A program made the position numbers and the translations under genes. Below, piece after piece: positions 1 to 13,060 of a DNA stretch of 64,000 nt (its first letter is position 1; every line of letters begins with the position of its first letter). Source of the DNA: Hymenolepis diminuta (Eukaryota > Platyhelminthes > Cestoda > Cyclophyllidea > Hymenolepididae); assembly GCA_900708905.1 (NCBI GenBank), contig CAADRB010000106.1:79431-143430 (forward strand), read 5' to 3'. A model generated the notes under the pieces. It saw only the letters and a program-made list of their open reading frames with translations, had not been told where the DNA came from and made no database searches.

Positions 1-240
1 GTGAACTGAAGGACGTAATCGAGATGCCGGATTTCGCGTGGAGGGAGTAGAGGGAAGTACAGAGATCTCTGCTCCGGAATCGATCAAATAAGATGTGCCG
101 GAGTTTCGATCTTGAAGGAAAAGGCGGTTACTTGAATGCACGCTAACAGCGCTACTGCTGGGCTGGCTCGTTTCCCGAATGAGCCTGGGATTGACAGGGT
201 GGACCCCAATTTGTTGTTCAGAATGGTTGTATTCTTCATA
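1..240 (-). mobile_element. LTR retrotransposon pol fragment (retropepsin region), cut by window start
   Basis: Read on the minus strand, an open frame runs from just after the primer binding site to the window edge. It contains a clear aspartic protease signature, LIDSGAEISVLP, preceded by the strand LFLQDRNSG; the catalytic DSGA codons are at 70-81. In Ty3/Gypsy elements the protease cleaves the Gag-Pol polyprotein and normally lies well downstream of gag. Here it follows the primer site by only about 170 bases, with no gag or zinc knuckle between, so this copy seems internally deleted. The remainder of pol would lie outside the window. The DSGA motif and tRNA-Trp type primer site suggest the CsRn1 clade, which is common in flatworms; the clade call is inference. 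Confidence 0.7.
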
Positions 241-257
241 TCACGTCAGGGTCACCA
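241..257 (-). other. Primer binding site (tRNA-Trp type) of the LTR retrotransposon
   Basis: The minus strand reads TGGTGACCCTGACGTGA, which complements the 3' end expected of tRNA-Trp apart from about one mismatch. It lies directly next to the LTR end, where reverse transcription would be primed. Two near copies of its first ten bases (CTGGTGGCCC and CTGGTGACCC) sit immediately upstream within 60 bases, giving three spaced primer-site-like motifs. Confidence 0.6.
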
Positions 258-260
258 GTT

Positions 261-686
261 TGTAGCGGGCCACCAGATTGTTGAGGGTCACCAGTTTGTA
301 GGTGAAATTGCNAACAGTAAATGAAAGAAAAGGAACGCCGAGGAATGCGTAGGCCAGGTTATATTGAAGTAAGCTCAGTACAGAGTCTCAAGGAAAAATA
401 GGGAACTGGAGGATTGAACGACGAGAGATGAGACTGGCGAGCTGGGGTCCACCCTGTGTCTGTGTGTGTGTAAATGAGGCTATTTATAATCGACACTTGG
501 GTGAGGACACGCATAAAGATATGATTGTATGCGCGCCTTAATTGGTCGGGACGACTGTAGGAAAAGGAAGAGCCGGTGCAGACAGGACTGGTTAATATCG
601 GGGTTGATTAAACGGTGTCTGCTACTATCGTCTGAGGTATGTTTACCTTTTCCGGGTCGATGAGACATAGACCAGCTGAGTACACA
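261..686 (-). repeat. Long terminal repeat of the LTR retrotransposon
   Basis: On the minus strand this segment starts TGTGTACTC and ends TACA just before the primer binding site. A good TATA box (TATAAATA on the minus strand, positions 481-488) sits in its middle, followed by a CA-rich run and pyrimidine-rich sequence, as expected for U3-R-U5. The partner LTR is not in the window, so the ends are inferred from the TG...CA pattern and the primer site and could be off by some bases. One ambiguous base (n) is present at 312. Confidence 0.55.
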
Positions 687-3600
687 CGACGTTTGTTTAA
701 GGAGTGTTTGGGTCAGGAATGGTTAAAAGGTTACAGAGATAGCTTATGAGGACAAGATAATCAAATTTGGTGATAATTAGGAAAGCTGTAAGATAACATA
801 TTTCAGAAAAGAGGGATTCATCCTTCAATTATTTATATATTATATATACTAATATATCTTTTAATATACTAGTTTTAATATATTTTCATTTCGAAAGATT
901 GTTTTGTGCAAATTTATGATAAAAATTTTAGATTTCGCCTTTAGTAATACAATTTAAACTATTTTAAAATTCAACTTCAGTAACTTCTTTTTTATTATTT
1001 ACAATTTTCTAAAAGTCAAATATGACTTTAACGTACAATTAACTCCGCGAACAGAATCGTTAAGACTTTTAAGGAAGGATGGAAAAAGAGGTTAAAAGGA
1101 GAAGATGAGGGCAGAAATACTGATCCCCACATTAATGCGTTTGACCTAACAGAATAAAATTTAATTGGTGAAACTGGCCACTATTCCTAAATGCCTTTAA
1201 ATGAATGTAATGCCTTTGTAACAAAAGCAACTAAATTAATTTTTTGACAAATTAAATTAAACTTAAATCAAAGGCAGTCAACAGTGACGTTTAAGTAAAA
1301 TGCATATCAATAATTGATTGAAAAAATAAACAAATATGAAGATAATTGAATTAAATGATGATGCAAATGAATTTTGGTCTGAGTTTTTACCGAGTCGGCA
1401 AGAATGATTAAATGTTTGGAGAATATTTGGATTCTGACTGTCTCGAAATAGAGCGTTCACTTTTTCAGTTAAATCTGTGAGTTGGGTAAAACAGTCACAA
1501 AGTGATTTAATTTCCGAAGCCGAATTCTTACTTTGGAAAAAATATGCAAGTTGTCTAACTGTTCATAAAAATATTGCATGAGTTGAGAGTGGGAGATTGT
1601 AAACTTATAATATAAACTTTATGCTCTGTGGTCCAGTTTAAAAAATATATTGTGTACAGTTAATAGTTAAAGTGAATTTCGTAGTTAATTTACTAATAAT
1701 GGCAAATTGCTAAATAATCTGAAATCTACCTATGTGTAAATACACTAACTTTCAGTTTCCCTAACTACATCAGCCTCTGAAAATAACGATTTTTGAAATT
1801 TTATCAACTTGCTTTTAACTCCATTTCAGCAATTATTTGAATTTATGTGAAATACTGGTGTGATAATAGCACCTCACTCCACTTGTGATTAGTATAAAAT
1901 TCATTACAAATAGCAGTATTAATTACCCATTTAAAATAAAATTTCTTTTTGTTAAAAGAGGAATTTATTATTTGATATATATGGTGCTTGACATATTAAT
2001 GATAAGAAAGAATTTTAATATCACAAGCTATTATAATGGCTTAGTTGACCGAAATTTGTCTATTGTCACAAACAACCACTTTTATAGGAGACGGTTGTAA
2101 TGTATCAGATAAAATTAGGTATTTTTAAACGGTGCTAAAGATTTCGTACCTGTTTCTGCAGCAGAGATATAAAATAATGACAAATTTCGCGGGACTTACT
2201 TCTCAAAATAACGCGGCTGCTTGTTTTTTCTGTTACAGAACTATGGATTCGAAAGATTTTTAGCGTCCTGAGTCGTAGATGAATTTGCTTCTAAATACTC
2301 TATTCATTACCAGTAGTACTCAATTATATTCCTATGACAGAGAGAATAAAACAGGATAACGTTGTGAGTTTAGCTACATAACCGTTTTTGAAGTCTCGCT
2401 TTCGCCTCCAATAAGAATTTATGTCCTAATGATTTAAAATGATCAGTCGAATAAAATAATCATAATTGAAAGGGTGGCAGGAAACTTATTAACATAAAAA
2501 TTTGCCCTCAAACCACATTGATGAATTTAAAAACTGTAATTGAAATTTCAACTCCTTAAGCTGCACATCAATGGTCATATATTTCGTGCGATTTTATGAA
2601 ATATACAAATTTGAGTTTTAAGAACAGAGAGGGTACTTATCTGAAGATTTTCAAATGTTAAAAGTAATTAATGTTTCTATTTAATGACTGACGCTCATCA
2701 AAATCTTTAAGTTGGGGAAAAGTTAAAGTACCCAGTTGTGTCTAGGAGATAACGTGCTCGCTAACAAAAATGGTTCTAATCTTTTGTAAAGCTCCATTAG
2801 GAGTTGGAACAATTTCGGCTTAACTTCCTCTCTAGAGGTAATGACTTTTGAAAGGCTAACAGATAACAATATCGTTTAATGGGTGAGAAGACTAAGAATT
2901 GGGTCAGAAAATCATGTGCGAACAATCGGACATCATTGAGAGGGAAAAGCGAGAAGGAGTAGGAAAAGAAATTAGAAGGAAAGAGAGAGACATCAGCATT
3001 GAGGGATGACAATCCAGATTATGGGGAAAAGACAAGATGAGGTAAGGTAAGGCCTTCTTCGTTCATTGAAGGGCAATTAGCGTTTAAAGGGGAGGTAAGA
3101 GTTGGTGGGTGCTCAATAAATAGGGACTTAAAGAATCTATGAGTCAGAGGACGCAGCTACTGTAATGTTTTGAAATTATTTAGAGTATATTTCTTCGCGG
3201 TTTCCAGAGTTTTTACTAAAAACTGTTCTTTAGGATTAAAAGATTGCAGAGTGTTTCAGGTTTCTGAACTATTATTACTCTCTAGAAAAATATACGCACC
3301 TAAGTTGTTTATTTATTTCACTGCTCATCTGCACATACTATTTGAAACCGGGCAAATTTTATTTATAAAAATAAAATTATGAGAATATAGCTTTAAATAG
3401 AATTTGATTTAATAAATTTTAAAAAGAAAATAGTTTGAACTTACTTTCATGACCGAGGTAGAACAAGTTAATTTTATGACATCACCAAATAAATAAGATG
3501 TAGTCATGAGGAAATTTTTCTCAATTTCTTCAACAGTTATTAACCTCTAATTTGCAGATGATCACAAATTTGCGTCTGCATCAAGGTTTATTCCATTTTA

Positions 3601-6600
3601 AATTAGACTGCAGTAATTTTTCAACACAATCTGCAACTGACAAGAATATTTATAAGGTACTTATAAAATCTCACTCTAGTTTAAATCGGCTCTCACACAT
3701 TCATTTTAATATCTATTTGATTTTCTTCCTTATACAAAAATTATTTAACTTCATAAGCAAAGATATACTTTTTTCATTTGATTTGTATTAATCATCCAAA
3801 GTTATTCCTATAACTCATGATTGTGTATTATCATTGGCCCGTTACTATTGAAAATGGTCGACCGAAATTTGTCTAGTGCAACAAAGAGCAACCTCCTCCA
3901 TAAAATTTAACCATTATCTATAAGTTTGAAATAAATTACCTTTTTCATGGTCTCACCAATGTTGAATCCAATTATTAACATTTGTATCGACCATTAGCAA
4001 TAACTTATTGAATATGTATAAAGATGTTTAATAGCAATTTAGACATTTTTATTGTACTATTAAGATCTTCCTCTCAAACAAATATAGCCAATTTTTATTT
4101 TCATGGAAAGCGTTAATGTTGCCGGCAAAATGAGAACCTTCATTTTTTGTTTTTACATATTCATCGACTACTTAGCTGATTAATTCATTAGCGGCCGGAA
4201 TTAATTTTATACCTATCATAGGGGAAATAATGGCAAAGTATAATTTTCAGAGTTTTGCATTCATAACTGTTTTCAAATTTTAGCGCGAAAAGATCACAAA
4301 ATTTTCACTTTTGAATAAAAACGCTATGCTAAGTTTAAAAGAACTGAGGATTGAAAAAAAAACGGTCTAAAATTTATATCTTGTTTATTACAAATTTATT
4401 TCAGATATTTTGCTAAATTATTTTTTATAGATAAATTCGAGTGCAGAGAGAATTCACTTGAGGAATTGCTTATTAAAATTTTCTTTCAATTATTATTTGA
4501 ACCATATTAATTTAAATAGTTTGTGTGTAGAATTATTTTTAATGATTTTTTAAACTGGATGAAGTTCACACATTTTGCCCCTCTTTCACACAGACATGCC
4601 AAAATCGTAGTTGTAGGATATCGATCATTGCTTTTACATGCCTCTGTGACATTTTCCTTGCGCAAATACGCACATGCTCTCTTAGTTTTGTTCTTCATTA
4701 ACGTTTTTCTCTCTCCTCCTCCTCTTCTTTCTTTCTAATCTGAATTTTGATCGTTTCTGCTCTGTATGTTTCTGTCCACTATGGACTCTGTGTTTTAATC
4801 TTGGAATTGCCGCTGTCTGTTGTTAGCAATAACCTGGCCCGTAGCTGTCACTGCTACAGCCTTTAATTGTGAAGGTTTCAGAGACGAAATTTCCTAACAT
4901 TTACTTTAAATTGACACTTTTTATGCAAATTATCTCAATACTGCAAAATATAACCATGTTCCCGCCTAAGGATTGGCTGGATAAAACAGTAAATGATAAA
5001 TAATGATAAACAACATTTTAGAAAAAATCAGAATTAAGATAGGCTAGAGAAAATCAGATTACATGACAATATCAACCTTTCGTGATTGCAAAGGGAAAAA
5101 AATTGCATATCCTATGATAAATAATATTGTAACGGAATAGAAACCCACAGTTTTAACGGTTTGATGTTACCCGTTGTGCTACAGATCTAACGTTTCTGAT
5201 AGGTATTAATACATCCTGTAAAAAATCAAAAATACGTTGAAGCAAACAATCCTAAAATAAATCAAAATTTTGCCTGACATTTAAATGGCATCAGTTTAAT
5301 GGAGGTCTACATGATTTAATGAACCCTATTATTTTTAAATGTTCAACTCCTTTGTCAATAATCAAGTGAACTACATTAATTGCGTAGAGAATTTAAAAAG
5401 TTTGAAATAGACAAGTTTATTTCTACTAAAGAGTAATCGTTCGACATTCTCGTCAAATAAACATTATTCTAAAATCGTTTATATGATGTAGAAGGAGAAG
5501 CGTTTCGATCGAGTAAAATAATAATCACAAATGCTTTCGGGCAATAATTTAAATAGATAAATAATGATATTTTGATTTATAAAGATAGCATACATTATAC
5601 TATTCTGATAAGTGGACACAGCTATAGCTGTGAAGATATGATAATGAGGAAAAGGAAGAAAGATTCGGTGTAGGGGGATCGGGATTTTGACTTCTCTATT
5701 CTGCGCAGACGAATATTTGTTATTATTTTTTCCAAAAGATCTTTCGAGGTGGAGGCTGACGTTGATGCTTTTATACGGGATGTTTCAGTCATCTCTGACT
5801 TTAATAAGATTCAAAGCGAAAGAAAATCCGGCACTAGAAGTCCCTGTTGATCGTTGCATTTGAGAAACAGCGATCCCGTCGTCAGCGCTAGGACACTACC
5901 TTCTTTTTCACGACCATTTAAATAAAATTGGTAGCTTCGTATCTTGATTTCTCTTGTGGTGGGGATTAAGCCGTGGTAATCCAGTCAAACCAAAATTTTT
6001 TGATGTTTTGGTTGACTTGCCTTAGCACTAACTTTCCGTAAGCTCTCATTTTTGTTTTTTTTTGGGTGTCTGATGACTGAAAATAAGTTGTATACCAGGT
6101 GAACTAAGAAGACTTTTTAGCCCGCCAAAAAATAATTTTGTTCCATTTTGAAGGTTAGCTTGACGCATGTCGTGGCTCTGCAAAGGAATAAAGGAAAAGA
6201 TGAAGTTTCTGAAAATCATGCTATTTTGTTCTCTTGATGGAATATTTATTAAGTATCTGATTTGGAGTTTTACCTGAATGCTAATGCTCCCTTTAGTAGT
6301 ATTCAGAGGCCAAATGTTTTATGATTTAGAAGAGGATAACCTACCCAAGAGACTAATAAATGTATCGAAAAGGTGACAGGTGACACATACAAAAAATCTT
6401 CCGTGATTCTAATCAGTTTGTAAGTCTCGTAGCTAATAGCATCACAATGTCGACTCTTATGGTTGCACTTACATGCTGATCTTTAGCAACTAATGAGTTT
6501 ACAGTTCTTTTTGCTTGATATTACTCAAAGAGATAGCTCATTAGCAAAGAGGGATGCAGCGAAACTCATTAATATATGCGAAGGTAAAACGAAGCGCACA

Positions 6601-8813
6601 CACTGACACACATATGGGACAAAAGAAGGTGGAGGAAAATAAATGAATCGAGAGCCGGTTTTAAATGCATAGAATTGCAAGCGATTTTAAAAATCAGACC
6701 TTAAGTAAAAATGACATTATTACACCGAGTAGTAAACTGTTCTGCATATGCAAACGATTTCAATTACCTCTTTATTATAAAGCTTATTAATATAATACTA
6801 TTGTATTACATCAAAAAGGGTTCTATCAAAAATGTTGATGGGACAATGATGATTCAAGTTCTCAAGCATGTGTTAACCACCAAACCCTGAGTTATCCTAT
6901 TTGAACTTTCCTTGCTATATAATTAATAACTTAATTTCGATCCTATAAATTTAGCACGAGGCGATCCGCAATTTTATTTATCCGCGCAAATTCAATCATA
7001 ATGAGATTCTAACGTGTGAGCCTGTTTTAAATGAAATTATTTGACCGAAAAGTCTGATGATGTGAATTGCAAGTTTACCATATATTCTTAAATTAAATTA
7101 AACATTAGATACGAATGACCATTGTTCAACTGCTCCAGAATTACGAGGCGGGATCGTGCAACCATTCAATCTTATAAAACTGAATCTATGTTATATTTTC
7201 GATAATATTTTTCATATACTGATCTAGACTTCTGTAAGCTTGTCTACTCCGATCAGTTCGATTTATTGAGCTCAGGGAACGCATTGTTATCATTTTCCAC
7301 TTCAAGACGCCTAAAAATAGAGCGCATATAATTCAATTATTAATATCAAGGGCAAAGCAAAAAATTTGTCTTTTTTATCGTGGGGAGCGTTCAAACAAAA
7401 GAGGTGATTTTGAGTTAAGTTGAGAATCAAAGCTTTACTGGACTCCTAAATCGTCAGGTTGTCTGCATATCAATTTCCTTTCATAAATTAAAATTATGAA
7501 ATTATTCTTTATCATTGCTACATTCCGGGCGGCATGTCTTCTGCGGAGATATAAATTAACACTAAACTAGTATGCCATGGAAATGACGTGTAAAAAATCA
7601 GTCTGGATGTAAGTAGATTCAGCTCTGGAATAGTCATATCTTCATTAGATGATCAAAGAATTTGTCGGGCGATTTCCTACGTATATCTTAACTCTCCTGT
7701 GATAAATGATAAAGGTCCAGCTGATGATGCTATAAGACTTGATAGCATTAAGGCCAAAGGCCAGCTAGTGATGCTCAAACTAGTCTTAAGATAGACAATA
7801 CTTTCGATAAAGACCCGAGCAAAACTACTTCAAACTCCTGTTAAGCCTGTTTTGTTTTACGGTTTGTTTGGCATTGTCGGTTCCAAGGTAGATAACAAGT
7901 TAAAGATTTTTCAGAACACAGAGGTCGGTGGACGATGCTGGATCTGTACAGTAGACGTTACGGTACTGACAGAAAAGTCCTCCTGGAAAACTTTGCCGCA
8001 CAATTACTGAAGCGTAGGTTTGACTTCTAGGCAAGTCGACAATAAAAAGGCGATATAATTGCTGAACTTTAATTAAATTCCCAGGTACCAAAACCTTTTC
8101 ATAGGAAGAGCTGGCTTAGACAGCTCAATTCGAGTGTGAAGCAGGTGTTCGTCGATTGAGAATCATTTAGGGTCAGTCTCTAATGTGTGCTTTCTGGTGA
8201 GTGATATTTATCTATCGTGATTTAATTGAAGAGTTGAAATGGCAGTAATCCTGACAGAGTTATCTTGTTTGACTATTTTACATGTACATCCAACCCTTTT
8301 CACCATAAAATAATATTAAATGCAGTTATGTAGCAAATATTGCCTTGACAGCAAAATCCTAAGTTGGAAATAAATGTGTAATAAAGAGTTCAGGAGATCT
8401 GAAATAGATATGCTCTTAATAATATATCGGACTAAAATTCAACTCTATTCAAATTTAAATAAGAGAATGTACATTAATAATAGCACTAGATTACGAACCT
8501 CACGTATAAAATCGCTCATATTTGAGTCATTAAACTGGAATGGTTTCCTCAGATACTTCTGTATCTTCAACAGTTGTCTTCCCTCTTCAACAGAGTAAGT
8601 TATTTCTTGAATATTCTTCATAACTTCACAATGGACATTGTTTTAGTAGATGAACTGATGGGAACAGGACAAGGTTGACCGCTCCTTCTCAAAAAAGTGT
8701 TTGGCCTTAAATCTCGGGTCATGCAATTTGAAGTTACCTTGCCAAATATAAATCGATTCTGTTCATCTGAAACGAATTATTTGAAGGTGTTTTCACAAAA
8801 ATAAATTATCTTT
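687..8813. other. Gene-free AT-rich stretch
   Basis: No conserved protein, RNA gene or convincing splice structure was found in these 8 kb on either strand; the short open frames are of chance length and composition. Visible items are an AT-rich palindromic patch near 835-880, a short repeated phrase (GACCGAAATTTGTCTA) near 2047 and 3856, and one copy of a dispersed repeat at about 5690-5880 that is related to copies near 13.5-13.7 and 14.6-14.8 kb. Confidence 0.6.
5690..5880 (+). repeat. Dispersed repeat family A, copy 1
   Basis: This segment aligns by eye with 14570-14830 (same strand) and with the complement of 13500-13710. Shared phrases include GATCTTTCGAGG/GATCTTTTGAAGG and GGCACTAGAAGTCCCTGTTG/GGCACTAGAAATCCTTGTTG. 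This is the most diverged copy; the coding-like frame seen in the other two is broken by a stop here. The family is unknown to me. Confidence 0.5.
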
Positions 8814-10109
8814 CAGGTTGTAACAGAAGTTCTGTCCAATTTTTGAGCTATGTGTTTAGGACACGATTACTTCAATTTACTTCGTTAATGTTGTATGCTT
8901 ATCTATGGTAATTAATAAAATATTTTTTCTTCTTTCAGACTCTATGATAATTATCGTTATTAATAACTATTTCTAGCCCTAATGCACACCCCAAATAAAG
9001 AACATATCAGGCATATTTTATTGTTTGAATTTCATAAAGGAAATACGGCAAGCTCAGCAGCAAAAACACTCAGACGCTTATAGAAATGATGTTGTGAATG
9101 GAAAAACCTGCAGAAGGTGGTTTTCACCTTCATATTTCAAAGAGGATGACTTCAGCCTGAAAGACGAACCGAGAGCGGGATGCTCGAAAACACTCAATTC
9201 TGAACAATTTCAGGTTGCCATTGATGAAAATCCAGCCTGCACTACTAGAGAACGGAACAAAACCTCTCACGTAAGCCGCCATATGACCATATATAGGGAA
9301 ATGAAAAGACTTAACTGGGAAAGTTCCAAAGGCTGGAAAATGCCCCCCCCCCCACACGATTTGTCAGAACCAACAGGCGACAGCGTGTGATCTGTTGTGT
9401 TTCACTTGAAGTTCACTGCGTTCTCGTGAACCTCAGGCACTTTCTTTAGACCGAATCATAAGTGACAGCGACGAGAAGTGGTGGATCCTTTACAACAATG
9501 TTAAGCGCAAAGGAAATAACTAATTATGGTTTAGAGCCAATTCCACAACCAAGAAGTGGACTGCATCCGAAAAAATTCTTTTGTATGTATGGTGGTATTT
9601 GAAGGAAATTGTTTATTATGAACTAATGGATGATAATCAAACGATAGCATCTGAAGTTTACTATCAGAAGCTAACTCCTTTAAAAGCAGTTAACGGAAGG
9701 CAAGAAAAACGAAAAGGAGCGATTCTGCATCATGGCAATGCCAGACCCCACACTTCAAGAGCAACCAAAAATCTCATTGAAGAATTTGGTTGGGAAGTCA
9801 TGCATCTCATTCATCCACCGTATTCTCCCCATCTTGCACCAACCGATTTTTATCTTTTCAGAGGCTTACAGAATCAGTGAATGGGACAAAGGCCTACTTA
9901 AAGAGGAGAGGTCGAAATGAAGCTGGTTTCTTTTATTGAGTCCAAACTGGCTGAATTCTATTAAGAAGGAATGAGATAAAGCTCATGGCAAGATGGAAAG
10001 ATGTGATTAATAAAAATGGTGACTATTTTGAACACTAAATAAATGTATTTTTGACAAAATTTTCACTTTAATTCAACTTAAAAGTGGACAGAACTTCTGT
10101 TACAACCTG
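8814..10109 (+). mobile_element. Mariner-family DNA transposon, inactive copy
   Basis: The element is bounded by inverted repeats of about 25 bp: CAGGTTGTAACAGAAGTTCT at the left end and its complement at the right end (about 10085-10109). At about 1.3 kb it has the usual mariner length. Inside are recognisable transposase pieces on the plus strand in several frames, so it cannot code an intact enzyme. No clear TA target duplication is visible at the borders. It lies in otherwise gene-free DNA. Confidence 0.85.
9006..9880 (+). pseudogene. Mariner transposase pseudogene
   Basis: Pieces match the mariner transposase in order. First comes the N-terminal helix-turn-helix start (FEFHKGNTASSAAKTLRRL, about 9020-9085), then after a frame change TCRRWFS and DFSLKDEPRAG (9100-9180), then IDENPACTTRE, SRHMTIYREMKRL and HDLSEP. 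The first catalytic aspartate region DEKWWILYNN is at about 9470-9500, and the C-terminal block ARPH...HPPYSPHLAPTDFYLF at 9750-9860. The family's second catalytic motif normally reads DNARPH; here the aspartate is glycine (HHGNARPH). With several stops, frame changes and this lost catalytic residue, the copy is dead. Confidence 0.85.
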
Positions 10110-12090
10110 TTATATATATTCGCTTCGAAGGTAAATTTCAAAGAGTAAACTTATTTTTGAGCAAATCATTTGGCTGTAAAATCCAATGACGCAAGTAAGT
10201 TTAATGTATCATTTCAAATTGAAACATCTTGATCACTGAGAAATAATATTTTACCGAGTGTTATAAACATATATCTACATTTAGAGTCAAAATAATTACT
10301 GATCTGGATTTTGTAAGCCTTGTACTCCAACTATAGAAACAAGTGTTAATTTACTGACATCAAGGGACGCAATATTGTTGCTTTCCATAAAATTGTTCCT
10401 TTAAATAGAATGCATCAATATCCATAGACTATATTCACATGGTGAAATAATATAAATTTATATTTGTTCTATTATTATTGGTAGATATTTTTGAACTAGC
10501 TGCAATTTCTGATGCAGGCTCGAGTAGTCAATTTAAACAACTACTCATCTAGATGTTACTATCTTGGTCGCACAAAATAATACTAAATTTGGCAGGAACG
10601 TAATGGACAAAGTAGTATCAAGAACGAACCAGAAACTACGCCTATCACATATAAGGTATACTTAACCCGAGTTTGTATCAGTGACCAGTGGAAAAAAAGA
10701 ACGACAACTTAGAGGTAGGATAGAGTTTGGGATGCTAAGCTGAAACATGGGAATCAGCCATGAGCAAATTTTCACCTCAAGTTCAGGCAAGCGTTTCCTC
10801 CGTCACGCTTATTGAAACAATAATAAAAAACTATTCATCTGTAGCTGTTCGCGTCATTTCTACCCATCCTTCATGCTGCTGTTTAGAGAGCTTGGGTGAA
10901 GTTCTACTCTCTCCAATCATTTCGATTTTTATTACAGGAGTAATTTAAGCCTATTTAATCATGGCTCACTCTCGTATAGTCAGTTATTTCAGCCCTAAAA
11001 TTTTAAAGGTTGTGAAATTGTCTAAATCAGTATGACAATTTTGGGAGAGGATACGAAACACTAACCAATTAATCAATGATGGAATTCGGCGTAGTTCCAC
11101 GGGGTACATTATTGGTTATCCAGGCAAGCAAAGTAATGATAAGCTCTAGAATCAGTAAAAACCTCCTAGTCAATTACTTTCGAATCTATCCGTTATATAG
11201 GACTAGGTCAGTTTCTGTTAGCATTTCTCTTAAAGATCTATTCACTTCTTCTCCATTGAGACTAGCAATTCAGCGGCGAGTGAGGGTTTAGTCATTTAGA
11301 CAGCAGCTTATTACTGAAAACTTCGCAGTACCGAAGTACCGATCGTATACCCTACAAAACGAACTTCGAGCGGATTTTGAGCAAGTCAAATAGCTTGTGA
11401 CGTCTTGTCTCCCTTTAATTTAATGCGACACGATACCGGATGAAGTTATGTTTTTAAAAGGTAAATTTACAATACGAAGAAAGAATAAAGTTATCTTAAC
11501 GATGTATGCATTGATGGTAGTTGCCAATCATGTTCAATTAGAAGTATGCGCATGAAGATTAATCATATTTGACTGGTAGTTTCCATGTATGTTTTTAAGT
11601 CTACACTTAAAATACATTTCCAGGAGTTTCGCTATCGAGAATAGAATCTGTCTGTTAATTAAATACTACATGTCTTTTATAATAGACTCAAAATCGAGGG
11701 AGTGTCGAGTAGAATACTTTCAATACTTTGAACAGAATTACTAAAATTCTATGAACATAAATATTCCCTCAGGCAATAAATTGTTATGTTCTAGACTAAA
11801 ACTTTGAAATAAAGTCACGTCACTGCAACACTGCCTACTAAGCGGTCAGTTACTATGTGTATTCAAGGCTATTTAAACAGTAATACTTATTAATGCAACC
11901 ATCGTTGAAATTGCATATTTCTGTCTTCTTTGTCATGCGTCTGAATAAATGCAGCTAGCAATATTGCAGCAACGGCCCATGCTGCTTATCATTTCACTAA
12001 GAATATATCAACCAAGTTTACTTACCACCAATTCGTAAAACTCGAAGGTATTTGTGGGAGTAACAACTAAAGGCTAACAGCTAGCAACAG
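10110..12090. other. Gene-free stretch
   Basis: I see no conserved coding sequence, RNA gene or clear repeat in these 2 kb. Short open frames on both strands have no family resemblance and no matching splice pattern. Confidence 0.55.
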
Positions 12091-12094
12091 CAAA

Positions 12095-12440
12095 TGACAG
12101 TTCTAAAGTAGAACACAAGAGTTGTGTAGCCCAAAGTTTATTGAGCAAACCACGATGAGGATTCCAGAGAGTAAGAGATGAGGGACAGAGGTGAGTGGAA
12201 AGCCAGGAGCCGATGGTAGATAATAGGCGTATCTGACGCCTCTCGTCTGTTTAGAGACGGAGCCTTTTATAGTTTTATGGAGAAGGAGTAACATTAACAG
12301 ATGGAATAATTTCGGGCATGCTGATTGGAGAAACTAAACCATAGCAGGACTCACTCAAGGAAGGCTCAACCAGCTTATCCCGCTAATTAAAATAAACTTC
12401 TTGAAGACACGCGATGGTTTTCTACAAAGAACTTGAGGTT
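12095..12440 (-). mobile_element. LTR-like segment (possible solo LTR)
   Basis: On the minus strand the order is a CCAAT box (CCAATCA, near 12325), a TATA box (TATAAAAG, about 12264-12271) and, roughly 130 bases later, an AATAAA polyadenylation signal (12137-12142) followed by GT-rich sequence. This promoter-to-polyA spacing is typical of a retroelement LTR and no coding exon is nearby. Outer ends, target duplication and a second copy were not seen, so it could be an ordinary promoter-like stretch just downstream of the golgin gene. Confidence 0.3.
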
Positions 12441-12531
12441 GCAACAGGATTAAATACTTCAAGCGCCACTGTGAAGTAGAGACAATTAGGCCTCAGAGAT
12501 CAGTGATGAAAATTTCAGAGACGAATAAGGA

Positions 12532-12537
12532 TTTATT
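12532..12537 (-). terminator. Candidate polyadenylation signal of the golgin-97 gene
   Basis: AATAAA on the minus strand, about 360 bases downstream of the golgin stop codon. It is the first canonical hexamer I noticed after the stop. The position suits a 3' UTR of a few hundred bases, but no transcript evidence is available. Confidence 0.4.
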
Positions 12538-12898
12538 CTTCTTAATCAAAAAATCAACATCATTGTCTTTTTATAATAGATGCGAACAACTTGTATAGAA
12601 AAAAGAAAGGATGAACAAAGACACACGCAAGAGACAAGTTATTTCATTCCTTATACAGATGAATACACATATTACCCTGAAGGCAAATCAACAAGCATAC
12701 ACAGAGCGACAAACAGAGATAAACACGTTTAAAGAGCCAAAGATTCATTGTAGAGTAAAACACAGCTAATGAGAAACCAAGTGAAAGAAACATCAAAATA
12801 AAAGCAAGGGAGTATGAAGTGAGGCACAGGACGGAGTAAAACTGATCACAGACTCGGAACAGGGGTCAAAAGGTTATTAAGGGGATCAACTCTATAGG

Positions 12899-13060
12899 TC
12901 AAGATGGAGGCAGCATTTTGGCAAATTGGCCACTGCTCTTTGCAGCCACCACCGGAGTATTGAACCACGAGCGACGCTCTTCCAATTTCTGTCGAATTAG
13001 GAATTCATCCTTCTTTGACAACCGGAGAACTGTCGCGACTGCACGGACCAGTTGGAGAGC
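12899..13060 (-). CDS. GOLGA1: Golgin-97 terminal exon (second half of GRIP domain, stop codon)
   Basis: After an acceptor TGTTTTCAG the exon codes ALQLVRAVATVLRLSKKDE and RQKLEERRSW, the remaining GRIP helices, then a short tail AKSSGQFAKMLPPS and TGA. The tryptophan near the end of the domain matches golgin-97 (SWF) rather than golgin-245. It joins exon 28 in phase 0 across an intron of 2.6 kb. Confidence 0.88.
   Translation of the reverse strand, partial: ALQLVRAVATVLRLSKKDEFLIRQKLEERRSWFNTPVVAAKSSGQFAKMLPPS

Noticed and set aside
136..324. Plus-strand frame over the left-end retrotransposon
   Set aside because: It crosses the primer site and LTR in antisense and contains an ambiguous base; the minus-strand protease reading explains the region.
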